Assembly (NCBI GenBank): GCA_016789265.1
Contig: JAEUQK010000040.1
Location: 1 to 64,000 of the forward strand
Length of the DNA: 64,000 nucleotides
Reading direction: 5' to 3'
DNA from: Blastocatellia bacterium
GTDB lineage: Bacteria; Acidobacteriota; Blastocatellia; Pyrinomonadales; Pyrinomonadaceae
Shown one piece after another: positions 37,701 to 46,629 of this stretch. Each line of letters opens with the position of its first letter. Position 1 is the stretch's first letter. Below the pieces are notes generated by a model, which saw only the letters and a list, made by a program, of their open reading frames with translations, made no database searches and was not told where the DNA came from. Both the position numbers and the translations under genes were made by a program.

Positions 37701-40381
37701 CGGGCGATCAACTTGGCCATTTCGACTATCGCAACGGGAAGCAGTATCGAAATACCGGCGATCGCCCAGCCCGTTGCTTCAGGCGGTGATACACCGAGAA
37801 CTGATGCGAGCGGCGTTACGTACAGTGCAATGAGCTGCAGCCCGACGACCGCTGCAAAGGCAACGAAGATCATCGGATTGGAAAAGAAGCCGTCGAATGC
37901 CGAACGCCTCCTTGAACGGCAATTGAAAAGGTGGCCTATCTGAACACCTACGATCGACAGTAACGCGATCGTTCTCGATTGTACGCCTTCGCCGTAAATT
38001 GAAAGTGCCCAGATGTACGCCCCCAGAGCGATAGCACCGAGCAGCACTCCTTGCCAAAAGATCAGGAACATCATCCGGCCGGACAGCAGAGTTTCAGCGG
38101 TCGAACGCGGACCCCGGTTCATAGTCTCGGGCGTCGAAGGCTCGACCGCCAGCGCGATCGCCGGGAAAACGTCGGTGACCAGATTGACCCATAATATTTG
38201 AAGCGGGAACAGCGGCAGGGGGAGGCCCAAAAGGATCGACGTAAAGATGACAACGACCTCACCGAGATTATGCGAGAACATCATGTGGACAAACTTCACG
38301 ATGTTTGCGTAGATAGTTCGCCCGCCCTCGATCGCCCGCACGATCGTGCTGAAATTGTCGTCCGTGAGAATTATATCTGACGCTTCTTTCGCGACATCGG
38401 TTCCGCGCATTCCCATTGAAATACCGATGTCGGCCTGTTTTAACGCAGGAGCGTCGTTAATGCCGTCGCCGGTCACAGCAACGATCTCGCCGGCGCTTTG
38501 CAGGGCTTCAACGATCCTGAATTTGTCGTCGGGTGTTACACGGGCAAAGACGTGAGCCGTGCCGGCCAGTTCCGCGAGCCTCTCGGTATCTGCCTCGGCG
38601 ACGTCCGAAGAATGAAGCGCAACGACGTCGTGGTCATCGGTCAGGTCTAATTGCTTCGCGATCGCCTTTGCCGTAAGCAATTGATCTCCGGTCAGCATCA
38701 CGATCCTGATACCGGCATTCTTTGCTAAGCGGATCGCATCGGTCACTTCGGGCCTTGGCGGGTCGATCATCCCAACGATCCCGAGAAACTCAAATCCGCC
38801 CTCAAGGTCGTCGCCGTTGGGATCGCTTACGGGCCTGTCCGCAAATGCGAGAACGCGAAATGCTCTCCCCGCCATTTCCTCGTTGATCTTTAGCAGCCTT
38901 TCCCTCGCTTCGTCGGTCAGTATCCTCCCACTTCCGTTTATATCAACTATCTGCGTGCAGGCTTTAAGGATCACGGCCGGTGCTCCCTTTAGAAACGCGC
39001 GGCGATCTCCGTTCTCGTCGACGAACACGGACGTCATCCGTTTGACGGATGCGTCGAATGGGATCTCAGATGTTTTTGTTTGACGAGAGTGCTCCAATTC
39101 CGGGTCCATGCCGAGTTCTATAGCGGCGTGTATAAGGGCGGTCTCGGTCGGGTCGCCGACGGCCTTTCCCTGTGTCGGGTGAAACGACGCTTCGCTGCAG
39201 AGAATGCCCACTCTTAACAGGCGGTCGAGGATCGGATCGGAATCGGCCCTTCGCGGAATTCCATCGAGTTCGATACGACGGTCATTTGCAAGGTGGACCA
39301 CCTGCACCGTCATCTGATTCTCAGTGAGCGTGCCGGTCTTGTCCGTGCAAATGACGGTCGTGCTTCCGAGGGTTTCAATCGCCGCCAGTTTTCTGACGAT
39401 CGCGTTCCGCCTAGCCATTCGCAGAACTCCCAGTGCAAGGATAAGCGTGGTGACGGCAGGAAGGCCTTCGGGAACGGCAGCCACGGCAAGGCTGATCGCC
39501 ACCCTTGCCATTAACCAGATCTCATCGCCGCGGAGTACACCCGCAACCATGACGATCGCGGCTATGCCAAGCACGACATAAACAAGACGCTTCCCGAGTT
39601 CGTCAAGCCGTCGTTCGAGCGGCGTCGCCCTATCGCCGGCGCTGGAAAGGGACACTCCGATGCGGCCGATCTCTGTCTCCTTTCCTGTTGCCGTCACGAC
39701 GGCAACGCCCCGGCCCGCAACGACATTCGTTCCCAGAAAGATCATCGGGCTGCGGTCAGCAAGGGGCGTGGAGTGCTCGACCGACGTCATTGACTTATTT
39801 GTGGCGACACTCTCACCTGTCAGCGATGACTCATCGCACCTGAGGCTTGCGGCTTCGATTATCCTTGCGTCTGCCGGAACACGGTCGCCGGCTGAGACTA
39901 CTATGATGTCACCGGGAACGAGTCCGAACGCATCGATCACTTCTTCGCGACTTTCGCGCCGGACACGGGCAGAGGTTTTTGTAGCGTGCCGGAGGGCGAC
40001 CAGGGCCTTGTCCGCCTGAACTTCGATGAGGAAACCGATCAGGGCATTCAGGACCAGCACGGTGAGGATCGCGATAGCTTCTAAAGCCGAGTCAGTTATG
40101 AATGCAACGGCTGCGGCCGCGATCAACAGCCAAACAACGATGCTGGTGAACTGGCTAAGAAGCATCCTCAACCGAGACGTTGTCCGCTCGGTCTCGACGA
40201 CGTTTGGGCCGAACTTATCCAACCGCCTTTCGACATCGTCGGCCGCGAGGCCGATCGATGGATCAACGCCGAGGATCTCCAGGACGGTGTCGGCGTCACG
40301 GGAAAAAGGCTCCGACGGGAGATCAAGTAGATCCGACTCGTTGATCGATCTGGTGTCTTTAGACATTTGTATCAATTCCAT
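37673..40381 (-). CDS. P2-type cation (Ca2+-like) transporting ATPase, about 902 aa
   Basis: This is a full-length P-type pump: phosphorylation motif ICTDKTGTLTENQMTVQ, actuator motif LTGESVATNKS, nucleotide-domain KGAPAVILKAC, hinge VTGDGINDAPALKQADIGIS and TM4 motif AVPEGLPAV. The C-terminal six helices belong to the Cation_ATPase_C type. It resembles SERCA/PMR1 and mycobacterial CtpF. The start is uncertain: 40381 (MELIQMSKDTRS) is chosen, 40366 (MSKDTRS) is also good, and the frame stays open to 40465. It sits convergent to fdhA. CtpF is a DosR-regulon member, which adds to the dormancy-like set here. Confidence 0.92.
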   Translation of the reverse strand: MELIQMSKDTRSINESDLLDLPSEPFSRDADTVLEILGVDPSIGLAADDVERRLDKFGPNVVETERTTSRLRMLLSQFTSIVVWLLIAAAAVAFITDSALEAIAILTVLVLNALIGFLIEVQADKALVALRHATKTSARVRRESREEVIDAFGLVPGDIIVVSAGDRVPADARIIEAASLRCDESSLTGESVATNKSMTSVEHSTPLADRSPMIFLGTNVVAGRGVAVVTATGKETEIGRIGVSLSSAGDRATPLERRLDELGKRLVYVVLGIAAIVMVAGVLRGDEIWLMARVAISLAVAAVPEGLPAVTTLILALGVLRMARRNAIVRKLAAIETLGSTTVICTDKTGTLTENQMTVQVVHLANDRRIELDGIPRRADSDPILDRLLRVGILCSEASFHPTQGKAVGDPTETALIHAAIELGMDPELEHSRQTKTSEIPFDASVKRMTSVFVDENGDRRAFLKGAPAVILKACTQIVDINGSGRILTDEARERLLKINEEMAGRAFRVLAFADRPVSDPNGDDLEGGFEFLGIVGMIDPPRPEVTDAIRLAKNAGIRIVMLTGDQLLTAKAIAKQLDLTDDHDVVALHSSDVAEADTERLAELAGTAHVFARVTPDDKFRIVEALQSAGEIVAVTGDGINDAPALKQADIGISMGMRGTDVAKEASDIILTDDNFSTIVRAIEGGRTIYANIVKFVHMMFSHNLGEVVVIFTSILLGLPLPLFPLQILWVNLVTDVFPAIALAVEPSTPETMNRGPRSTAETLLSGRMMFLIFWQGVLLGAIALGAYIWALSIYGEGVQSRTIALLSIVGVQIGHLFNCRSRRRSAFDGFFSNPMIFVAFAAVVGLQLIALYVTPLASVLGVSPPEATGWAIAGISILLPVAIVEMAKLIARYRTSAAAD

Positions 40382-40549
40382 TGTAAACCCTAATGAAGTA
40401 CTTTCCGCGCCGAGCAAAATCGTCCGAGTCCCGTGAATTACTTCGCGGGTGCCGGCCTCATTCAACGCCGTGTTGCGTTATTACGGGCATTCGGGACAGG
40501 CACACTGTTTGCGCTATCAAATTACAGATAAGTCTGTGGGGGAAACCAT

Positions 40550-41062
40550 ATGAGATCCCAAAAATCATACACAAACACTACCTTTACTAAGCGTGTCGAT
40601 CACGAGGGCGGCGAGCATCGCGAAGCCCGGGCCGGGCATAACGCGGTCTGCAAGACCTGCGGTGCGGTCTTCGAGAACAAGCACTGGATCTCAGGAATGC
40701 GGGCCCGTGCGTTGCATATCGCGCCGCCGAAAGAGACGGTCGAATGCCCCGCATGTAAGCAAGTGGCGGCTGGAACTTACGGAGGCGAGGTGATTATCGA
40801 TGGCAAGTTCTATGCGGAACATCACGACGAGATCGACAGTCTATTAAGGAATGAAGAACTGCGTGCAAGGGAAGATAATCCCATCTCACGCATAATGTCG
40901 TGGAACGCCAAAAAAGGCCTCGACACGCTGGATATCGAAACAACGACCGACCACCTTGCCCAACGGCTCGGCCATGTACTCAAAAAAGCATATTCAGGTG
41001 AACTGCAATATAACTTCTCCCATGAGAACAAGGTCGTCCGCGTAAGCTGGCATCGCGATTGA
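40550..41062 (+). CDS. BCAM0308-like zinc-ribbon protein, 170 aa
   Basis: A zinc ribbon occupies the first 70 residues (CKTCGAVFENK, then CPACKQ). An Nmd3-like alpha/beta region follows, ending LGHVLKKAYSGELQYNFSHE. I recognise the layout as the BCAM0308 family, whose members are often found in stress and low-oxygen gene clusters next to Usp, Hsp20 and CBS genes. The molecular function is unknown. The gene is divergent from the P-type ATPase. Confidence 0.75.
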   Translation: MRSQKSYTNTTFTKRVDHEGGEHREARAGHNAVCKTCGAVFENKHWISGMRARALHIAPPKETVECPACKQVAAGTYGGEVIIDGKFYAEHHDEIDSLLRNEELRAREDNPISRIMSWNAKKGLDTLDIETTTDHLAQRLGHVLKKAYSGELQYNFSHENKVVRVSWHRD

Positions 41063-41104
41063 ACCGGTTTGATTCGCTTGGTCTATGGATTAACATAGCC
41101 CGAT

Positions 41105-42388
41105 ATGTTCTCTCGATTCTTTCTCGCCGCGGTGATCGCTGCTGCCGCGGCCATTGCCCATGCTCAGCCTTCCGCATTCGTTTCGGTCAAAGGTGATCGG
41201 CTAGTCTCCGGTGGAAGACCGTACTATTTCGTCGGAACGAATTACTGGTACGGCAGCCTGCTCGGCCTCGAACAGGACCGTAAACGCGGGATCGAGCGTC
41301 TTCGCCGCGAGCTGGATTTTCTTAAAGCAAAAGGGGTAACGAATCTGCGCCTGATGGCCGGAGCAGAAGGTTCCGGGCCGATGAACGGCGTCACACGCGT
41401 CGGGCCGCCCTTGCAGTATGAGATAGACAAGTTTGACGAACGCGTTCTCAGCGGCCTCGACACTGTCCTTGCCGAGATGGGCAAGCGCCGGATGACCGCC
41501 GTTATCTTCCTAAGCAACAACTGGGAATGGAGCGGCGGATTTCAGCAGTACTTGATCTGGAACCGGGTCATCTCCCGCGAGTGGCTTTCGAAAAAACCGA
41601 CGTGGGATGAGCTTCGCGACAATGTCGCGAAATTCTATTCCTGCAGACTCTGCATCGACCAGTATCGAGCAAAGGCCGAGACCGTCATCAATCGAACAAA
41701 TAAGGTTACGGGAAAGCGGTACGTCAATGACCCCGCGATAATGGCATGGGAGCTTGCGAATGAACCGCGTCCGATGCGCCCCTCTGCCAACGACGACTAT
41801 AAGAAATGGATCGCAGAAACGGCTGCGTTCATCAAGTCAATTGACAAACATCATCTCGTTACTGTCGGTCATGAAGGCCGGATAGGGACACAGGACATCA
41901 AGCTCTTCGAAGAAGTCCACGCCGATAAGAATATCGACTATCTTACGATACACATCTGGCCGAAAAATTGGGCGTGGTTTGCCGACGGAAAGCTTGCTGA
42001 GGAATACTCAAAAGCCGAAGCCGAGACCGTCAATTACATCGGTGAAAACGCGGATATCGCCGTCAAGCTCAACAAGCCGTTAGTCATCGAAGAGTTCGGC
42101 CTGCCGCGCGACGGACAATCATTCGACCCATCATCTTCGACCACATTCCGGGATCTTTATTATGCAAAGATACTCTCCTTTGTCCGCACGAACCCGCACA
42201 TAGCCGGAGCTAACTTTTGGGCATTTGGCGGCACTGCCAGGCCGGTCAAGGGCCAGCTCTTCTGGAAGCCCGGCGACGAGTATATGGGCGATCCGCCGAT
42301 GGAGGAACAAGGGCTGAACTCGGTTTTTTCGACCGATAGTTCCACGTGGAAGGTCATCAAAGCAAGGTCAGCGCAATTAGTTCGGTGA
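41105..42388 (+). CDS. Secreted GH5-type glycoside hydrolase, mannanase-like, 427 aa
   Basis: A signal peptide (FFLAAVIAAAAAIAHAQP) precedes a TIM-barrel hydrolase of the GH5/GH-A clan. The acid/base is in MAWELANEPRPM (NEP motif) and the nucleophile in LVIEEFGLPRD. YFVGTNYWYGSLLG at the start and VTNLRLMAGAEGS match the bacterial beta-mannanase group. The HIWPKNWAW loop contributes aromatic subsites. It would act on beta-mannan or related glucans outside the cytoplasm. A bidirectional hairpin terminator lies 35 bp after the stop. Confidence 0.88.
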   Translation: MFSRFFLAAVIAAAAAIAHAQPSAFVSVKGDRLVSGGRPYYFVGTNYWYGSLLGLEQDRKRGIERLRRELDFLKAKGVTNLRLMAGAEGSGPMNGVTRVGPPLQYEIDKFDERVLSGLDTVLAEMGKRRMTAVIFLSNNWEWSGGFQQYLIWNRVISREWLSKKPTWDELRDNVAKFYSCRLCIDQYRAKAETVINRTNKVTGKRYVNDPAIMAWELANEPRPMRPSANDDYKKWIAETAAFIKSIDKHHLVTVGHEGRIGTQDIKLFEEVHADKNIDYLTIHIWPKNWAWFADGKLAEEYSKAEAETVNYIGENADIAVKLNKPLVIEEFGLPRDGQSFDPSSSTTFRDLYYAKILSFVRTNPHIAGANFWAFGGTARPVKGQLFWKPGDEYMGDPPMEEQGLNSVFSTDSSTWKVIKARSAQLVR

Positions 42389-43213
42389 TCACACGTCGAA
42401 ACGACTAACGCCGCTAAATAGGAAGCCCCCGGGATTTCTCCTGGGGGCTTTTCGATGCAAGGTGCGATCAAACACTAGAAGTCGAACCTTCAACCGAACC
42501 GGATGATCCTCGGGTTCGAGGCCGTCTTCGGTTCCGTTTATAAAATTACGCGGAAGGTTTCCGGTCGCCGGTGCTCCGAACGTGTTGTTGAAAAAGAACA
42601 CTTGTCCGGAAAGCGGTGCGGTTCCGACCGGGTTGGCAGTACGAACACTCGTCAGTGAAAATCCGGCAGGAAGGACCTGATCAAGATCAAAGCCCTGACG
42701 ATTTTGATCTTCGAAGGGAAGATCGGTAAGCGTCTTTTGGAAGGTGTAGTTTGCCTGGAACGAGAAGCCGTTCTTGGATCTGCGGCGAACTTCTGCCTGC
42801 AGCGCATTGTAATTGAAGCGTGCCGCGTTCTGAAGTATCTCCGTAATGAAGATGTTTGGATCATGTTGGAACGGAATGATCAGAGTTCCGCCGGTCGTAA
42901 AACTCAGACCGTTCTGGATGATCGTCTGTGCAAGGCCTCCGGCCAGACCTTGTTGGATATGGTTAAGTTGGTTTGCACTCGTTAAGACGTTGATGCCAGA
43001 CGTTGACCTGATCTGGTTCAACACGGAAAGCTGCTGGCTGCCCGTAAACGCCGGATCGCATGCCGCACTCCGCGCGCCCAGCTGGGTCGTGCATTGCGTG
43101 GTCGTTCCGCCGCCATTTCGGAAGTTCGCAATGCCGCGTACAGACCCGGAGCACCTCAAAGGAATTCGACTGGGCAGCCGATCAAAGCGTAACCGTGTGC
43201 GTACCATGCGCAT
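42389..43213 (-). pseudogene. Remnant of an Oar-like TonB-dependent receptor
   Basis: The translated stretch GFSFQANYTFQKTLTD, with RFNYNALQAEVRRRS before it, is typical of the mid-barrel of carboxypeptidase-regulatory-like TonB receptors common in Acidobacteriota. No signal peptide, plug or C-terminal strand is present. The frame ends by running through the terminator hairpin of the mannanase gene. Full members exceed 1000 residues, so this is a decayed fragment of about 270. It lies between the mannanase and maoC genes. Confidence 0.75.
42423..42456 (+). terminator. Strong hairpin terminator after the mannanase gene
   Basis: AAGCCCCCGGGA pairs with TCCTGGGGGCTT (one wobble) around TTTC and is followed by TTTTC. 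The stem is symmetrical and could work on both strands. Confidence 0.85.
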
Positions 43214-43243
43214 ACCGAGATCTTTCCGACGCGTTGTTCCGTA

Positions 43244-43642
43244 TTAGGGTAGTATCATCACTACCGCCTCGCCTTTGACGGCCGTTTCACCGTCCTGTTT
43301 TGTGCAGACGGTGTCCATCGTGACGATGTTTTTGTCTTGACGAATGTTGGTGATCGTTGCGGTCGTCGTCACCGTGTCGCCAATGAAAACGGGCGCCGTA
43401 AATCTTAACGACTGCGAAAGATATATGATCGTTTTTTCGACAAACTCGTAGCCGAGGACAGCCGAGATAAATGCTCCGCTCAACATTCCGTGAGCGATGC
43501 GGCGGCCAAAACGCGTGGTCTTGGCAAATTCTTCATCGAGATGTATCGGGTTAAAGTCGCCTGACACTTCGGCAAATGCGCGGACGAGCTCGTCCGTTAC
43601 GAGTCGTTGTTTTGTGAAACTGTCACCTACTTTTATGTTCAT
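43244..43642 (-). CDS. MaoC/PhaJ-like (R)-enoyl-CoA hydratase, 132 aa
   Basis: The start at 43642 (MNIKVGDSFTKQRL) gives the usual length for the single hot-dog hydratase; the longer frame is not needed. The catalytic Asp/His motif is DFNPIHLDEEFAKTTRFGRR, then IAHGMLSGAFISAVLG. It would hydrate trans-2-enoyl-CoA to (R)-3-hydroxyacyl-CoA in the cytoplasm, in fatty-acid oxidation or PHA supply. It is alone between a receptor remnant and a divergent gene. Confidence 0.9.
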   Translation of the reverse strand: MNIKVGDSFTKQRLVTDELVRAFAEVSGDFNPIHLDEEFAKTTRFGRRIAHGMLSGAFISAVLGYEFVEKTIIYLSQSLRFTAPVFIGDTVTTTATITNIRQDKNIVTMDTVCTKQDGETAVKGEAVVMILP

Positions 43643-43951
43643 AAGTCCGTCGGCGATGATGGCAACGCTTGTTACATTACACAGAAGTCTGCAGGTAAGC
43701 CGCAAGCTGCAAATGGAAACCTTCTCCTCAAGATCATTCCGGGTCCGCGAACTCCGGCCTTCTCCGTCGTGCGTGCAGAAGTCCTGCAGGTCACGTTCCA
43801 GTCATTTTACGCATTAGATATTGGAATACGCGGAACGACGTTTGCACTCTACATTCGACGCGGTCGCGCTTTAGGACAAATATTGCGAGAAGTTACACAA
43901 TGTTATACACTGTTAAGCACGGGTAGGGCCGTCTCCCGCACCTTTAAAGAC
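43643..43951. other. Spacer between divergent maoC and HExxH genes
   Basis: One plus-strand frame is open through most of it, but its composition and lack of a ribosome site argue against coding. I see no hairpin or clear promoter. Confidence 0.4.
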
Positions 43952-44494
43952 GTGTTACTCTCCGCATTACAATATTTAGGCACATACGCGGCGTCGGGCG
44001 TACTGGCGATCATCGCGTTTTACTTGTCGCTGCTTTCCACGTCGCTTCCGCCTGCGCGGCATCAGCGCGCGGCAATTGACCGCGCCGTCCAGATACTTGA
44101 GGAGAAAGGGTACGACCGCGAGGTCTGGCTGATCCGCCATACGGTAACGTTTCGCGGCACCGACCATTGGCTGAATTTCTTTACGCAAAAAGAGAACGCC
44201 TACGCCTCGACCAATTTCCCGTACCAGATCATCACCGTTTATCCCGATTTTTACACCAAGGCAGTGGACGATACAGAGCGGGCAATGGTCCTGCTCCACG
44301 AATCGCGTCACTTGTTGGGGGAAAACGAAAACCAGGCGTACGCTTACGTCTGGAAACAGCGTAAAAATCTCGGCTGGACCATCTCAACCCACGGCACTAC
44401 CGAATCTTACGTGACCATCGAACAACAGACCCGCGAAAACGCTCCTGAGCTCTTCAACTGTCCCGACAAACCCTGGGACGACTGCACGGAATAG
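43952..44494 (+). CDS. Membrane-anchored HExxH metallopeptidase-like protein, about 180 aa
   Basis: I do not recognise the family. With a GTG start at 43952 the protein begins with a hydrophobic anchor (VLAIIAFYLSLLSTSLPPAR). A globular part follows with LLHESRHLLGENENQAYAYV, an HExxH zinc-binding core and a downstream Glu pair that could supply the third ligand. The start is uncertain because the frame is open to 43607 and no strong ribosome site is seen. A perfect hairpin terminator follows the gene. A zinc-dependent activity outside the membrane is inferred from the motif only. Confidence 0.6.
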   Translation: MLLSALQYLGTYAASGVLAIIAFYLSLLSTSLPPARHQRAAIDRAVQILEEKGYDREVWLIRHTVTFRGTDHWLNFFTQKENAYASTNFPYQIITVYPDFYTKAVDDTERAMVLLHESRHLLGENENQAYAYVWKQRKNLGWTISTHGTTESYVTIEQQTRENAPELFNCPDKPWDDCTE

Positions 44495-44562
44495 GGAACA
44501 GGGACGAGTGAATAGTGAAGAATGGCGAGTGAATATTAAAGCGATAAGGCTGTAGTCCCTCA

Positions 44563-44597
44563 AAAAGCTCTCCTCCTTCGTAAGGAGGAGAGCTTTT
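44563..44597 (+). terminator. Perfect hairpin terminator after the HExxH gene
   Basis: AAAAGCTCTCCTCCTT pairs with AAGGAGGAGAGCTTTT around a CGT loop, with flanking A and T runs that allow use in both directions. Confidence 0.85.
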
Positions 44598-44732
44598 CTG
44601 AATTCTCCGGCCTTCGGTTCGCCACTCATCACTAGAAAGAAATAAATATTGTATGTCCGGTCCGTCGGCGCTATAACGTCTTCTAAAACGAGAGAACCAT
44701 AAACACTGCACTCGTCGAGGAGGATCGTTCAG

Positions 44733-45734
44733 ATGGCAACGCTTGAGAAGAAGGCAATGATGGGACGCGATATGTTCTTTTCAAAGATCCGCGCCTTTCC
44801 CGAAAACGCCTGGGACCGGACCGAATGTTTCGATTCCGAGCTTTACATTCCTCCTTATGGAGATGAAAGCTGGAAGCTGACGATCAACCTGCGGATCTTC
44901 TACGAACGCGTAGATCCGGACAAGATGCTTGGCCCCACACTTGCGGCGATCGCGCGGTCGAAAGGCTGGGTGGTTCCGGCGGGAAACGTCGGCTTTTATC
45001 CCGATGCAGACGACGATGCAAAATGGATAAGGGACTGGACCCAAGCCGAGTGGGACAGCTTTCTGCGCAACGTAAAGAATCAGGCCGCACTCTGGAACCA
45101 CAAGTTCTGGCTCGTCCCGACGAACAATTACGACACCTTTGATAAAGTGATAGCCGATCCAAAGGTCTCCGGCCAGAGGGCAAAATATCGGCCGACGGTC
45201 GAGTGCCTTTTCAATTTCGAGATCGCGTTGCATTACGGTTACGCGCATACGACTGTGAAGGTCGTAAATGTCTATGGCCCCAACTTCTTTCGTTCGCACA
45301 ATCGTCTCTATAGCAGCGGTGATGCGGTAATTGGCCCCAATGAAAGCCAGGACTGGCGCGGCAACGTCGTAAAGACGAAATATCCCGTGATCGCTCATGA
45401 GATCGGCCATTCGCTCGGCCAGCCGCATATCGGTAAGCTGCGCAGCCTGGTTCTGTGCGGCCTGGCGATCGACTGGGAGCGGTTTCCTTATCAGGACGCT
45501 CTTCCGTGGATGTTCAAGGGCGGATCGAATGCAGATGTCTGCTACGGGCCGCACAGCGCCGCCGGCGACATCGACAACATAATGGGCGCGGGCGACAAGT
45601 TCAGCAAGGAAAACGGCAAACCGTGGCTCGACCGCTTTTTCCGGCATCTGAATCTTTCAAACACAGAGCTGTTTAGGGCCGGCGGAAGCTGGCAGGTCAC
45701 CACAACGAAGACTCCGCCGATGCGTTTGGCGTGA
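44733..45734 (+). CDS. Metzincin-type zinc metalloprotease-like protein, 333 aa
   Basis: The ATG at 44733 follows GAGGAGG. HEIGHSLGQPH fits the HExxHxxGxxH metzincin zinc site except that Gly is at a shifted position, and DNIMGAGDKFS looks like the Met-turn. There is no signal peptide or membrane segment, so export, if any, is non-classical. The N-terminal 200 residues match nothing I know. Cys occur in CFDSE, CLFN, LCGLA and VCYGPH. It stands alone, between two spacers, upstream of a pilin-like gene. Substrate and location are unknown. Confidence 0.65.
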   Translation: MATLEKKAMMGRDMFFSKIRAFPENAWDRTECFDSELYIPPYGDESWKLTINLRIFYERVDPDKMLGPTLAAIARSKGWVVPAGNVGFYPDADDDAKWIRDWTQAEWDSFLRNVKNQAALWNHKFWLVPTNNYDTFDKVIADPKVSGQRAKYRPTVECLFNFEIALHYGYAHTTVKVVNVYGPNFFRSHNRLYSSGDAVIGPNESQDWRGNVVKTKYPVIAHEIGHSLGQPHIGKLRSLVLCGLAIDWERFPYQDALPWMFKGGSNADVCYGPHSAAGDIDNIMGAGDKFSKENGKPWLDRFFRHLNLSNTELFRAGGSWQVTTTKTPPMRLA

Positions 45735-46048
45735 ATTGTTAACCGTGGCGGATGATGAATGAGGCCGGTCTTTGACCTCTGACTTCTCAATCTGAGATCT
45801 GGAAAATGCACACACTTCATGTGTCCGCCGTCACTTTTCTTTTCCCGGACTTGTGATAGTATTTTTCTTCGGTTCGCGATTCCTCCACGGTTTTGCGGGC
45901 CGAAAAAGGCCGGGTGACGGTGTGGGAGACGGCATCCGGCCGCTTCTTATTTTCGTCTCCTGCTTTTTCTTTTCACCTTTTACTTTCTATTTATTTCCAC
46001 AGCTTCCCTCACCGATTTCTTTGCCGGCAGATACGCGGAGGAGATTTA
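45735..46048. other. Spacer before the pilin-like gene
   Basis: No gene is visible. The middle is T- and TC-rich (45950-46015), without a matching stem. It ends with the ribosome site GGAGGAG of the next gene. Confidence 0.4.
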
Positions 46049-46480
46049 CTGTCGCAGAAGGGCTTTTCGCTTCTCGAGTTTCTCGTCGTAGTACTGATAC
46101 TGGTACTTTTTCTCGCCATCGCGACGCCGCTGCTTACGCGGCCTGACCACGCCTCGGCCGAATCAAAGGCCATCGCCGCCAAAAGACAGATCTACACCGC
46201 CGAACAAGACCATTTCGGCGCCACGAGGCTCTACGGCCCGATGTCTAAACTTGTTCTGCCAAACCGCGGGCCCGATCAGGGCTTTACGGCCGAGGGCTAC
46301 GCATACTATCTGACCGTCGGTGGCGCATTTCGCCGCTGGTGCGCAGCAGCCGTTCCGGAAAAAGCGGGCGAGGGCCGCCATTTTGGCATCGACGAAACCG
46401 GCACTATCCTCGCCGCTCGTTCGCCTATTGACTGTTCCGACGGCTCGCTCGACAGGTCCCGCGGCGATATCGTGAAATGA
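46049..46480 (+). CDS. Type IV pilin-like (prepilin-type) protein with probable CTG start, 143 aa
   Basis: The class III prepilin motif is SQKG-FSLLEFLVVVLILVLF, cleaved after Gly, with Phe+1 and Glu+5 conserved and a hydrophobic helix after it. A short globular domain with two Cys (RRWCAAA; PIDCSDG) follows. No ATG, GTG or TTG lies at the right place. GGAGGAG (46037-46043) sits 5 bp before the CTG at 46049, giving a four-residue leader before the KG, as short leaders in pseudopilins have. A longer frame from 45893 is open but would put 56 residues before the cleavage site. It may be a minor pilin or type II secretion pseudopilin. No assembly genes are nearby. Confidence 0.75.
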   Translation: MSQKGFSLLEFLVVVLILVLFLAIATPLLTRPDHASAESKAIAAKRQIYTAEQDHFGATRLYGPMSKLVLPNRGPDQGFTAEGYAYYLTVGGAFRRWCAAAVPEKAGEGRHFGIDETGTILAARSPIDCSDGSLDRSRGDIVK

Positions 46481-46489
46481 CAACTGTTC

Positions 46490-46622
46490 AGAACGATCAA
46501 ACAGGATGAACAGGATAGACAGGATATATTGACCTGGATGTGAAAGGTCCGGGTAAACCGGGTCAACCCACAAGAAGAGTAACTTCCATCCTGTTTATCC
46601 TGTACATCCTGTTCTAATTTCC
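46490..46622. repeat. ACAGGAT inverted repeat cluster
   Basis: AACAGGATGAACAGGATAGA and one more ACAGGAT unit (46498-46530) face TCCTGTTTATCCTGTACATC and another unit (46589-46617) in opposite orientation, with a roughly 10-bp period. Similar units recur at 51985-52090. They form a long imperfect hairpin between the pilin-like gene and the phage module. Confidence 0.7.
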
Positions 46623-46629
46623 TTGATGA

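Noticed and set aside
46163-46573. Minus-strand frames opposite the pilin-like gene
   Set aside because: The plus strand carries a clear prepilin motif and ribosome site; the minus frames are shadows running into the ACAGGAT repeats.
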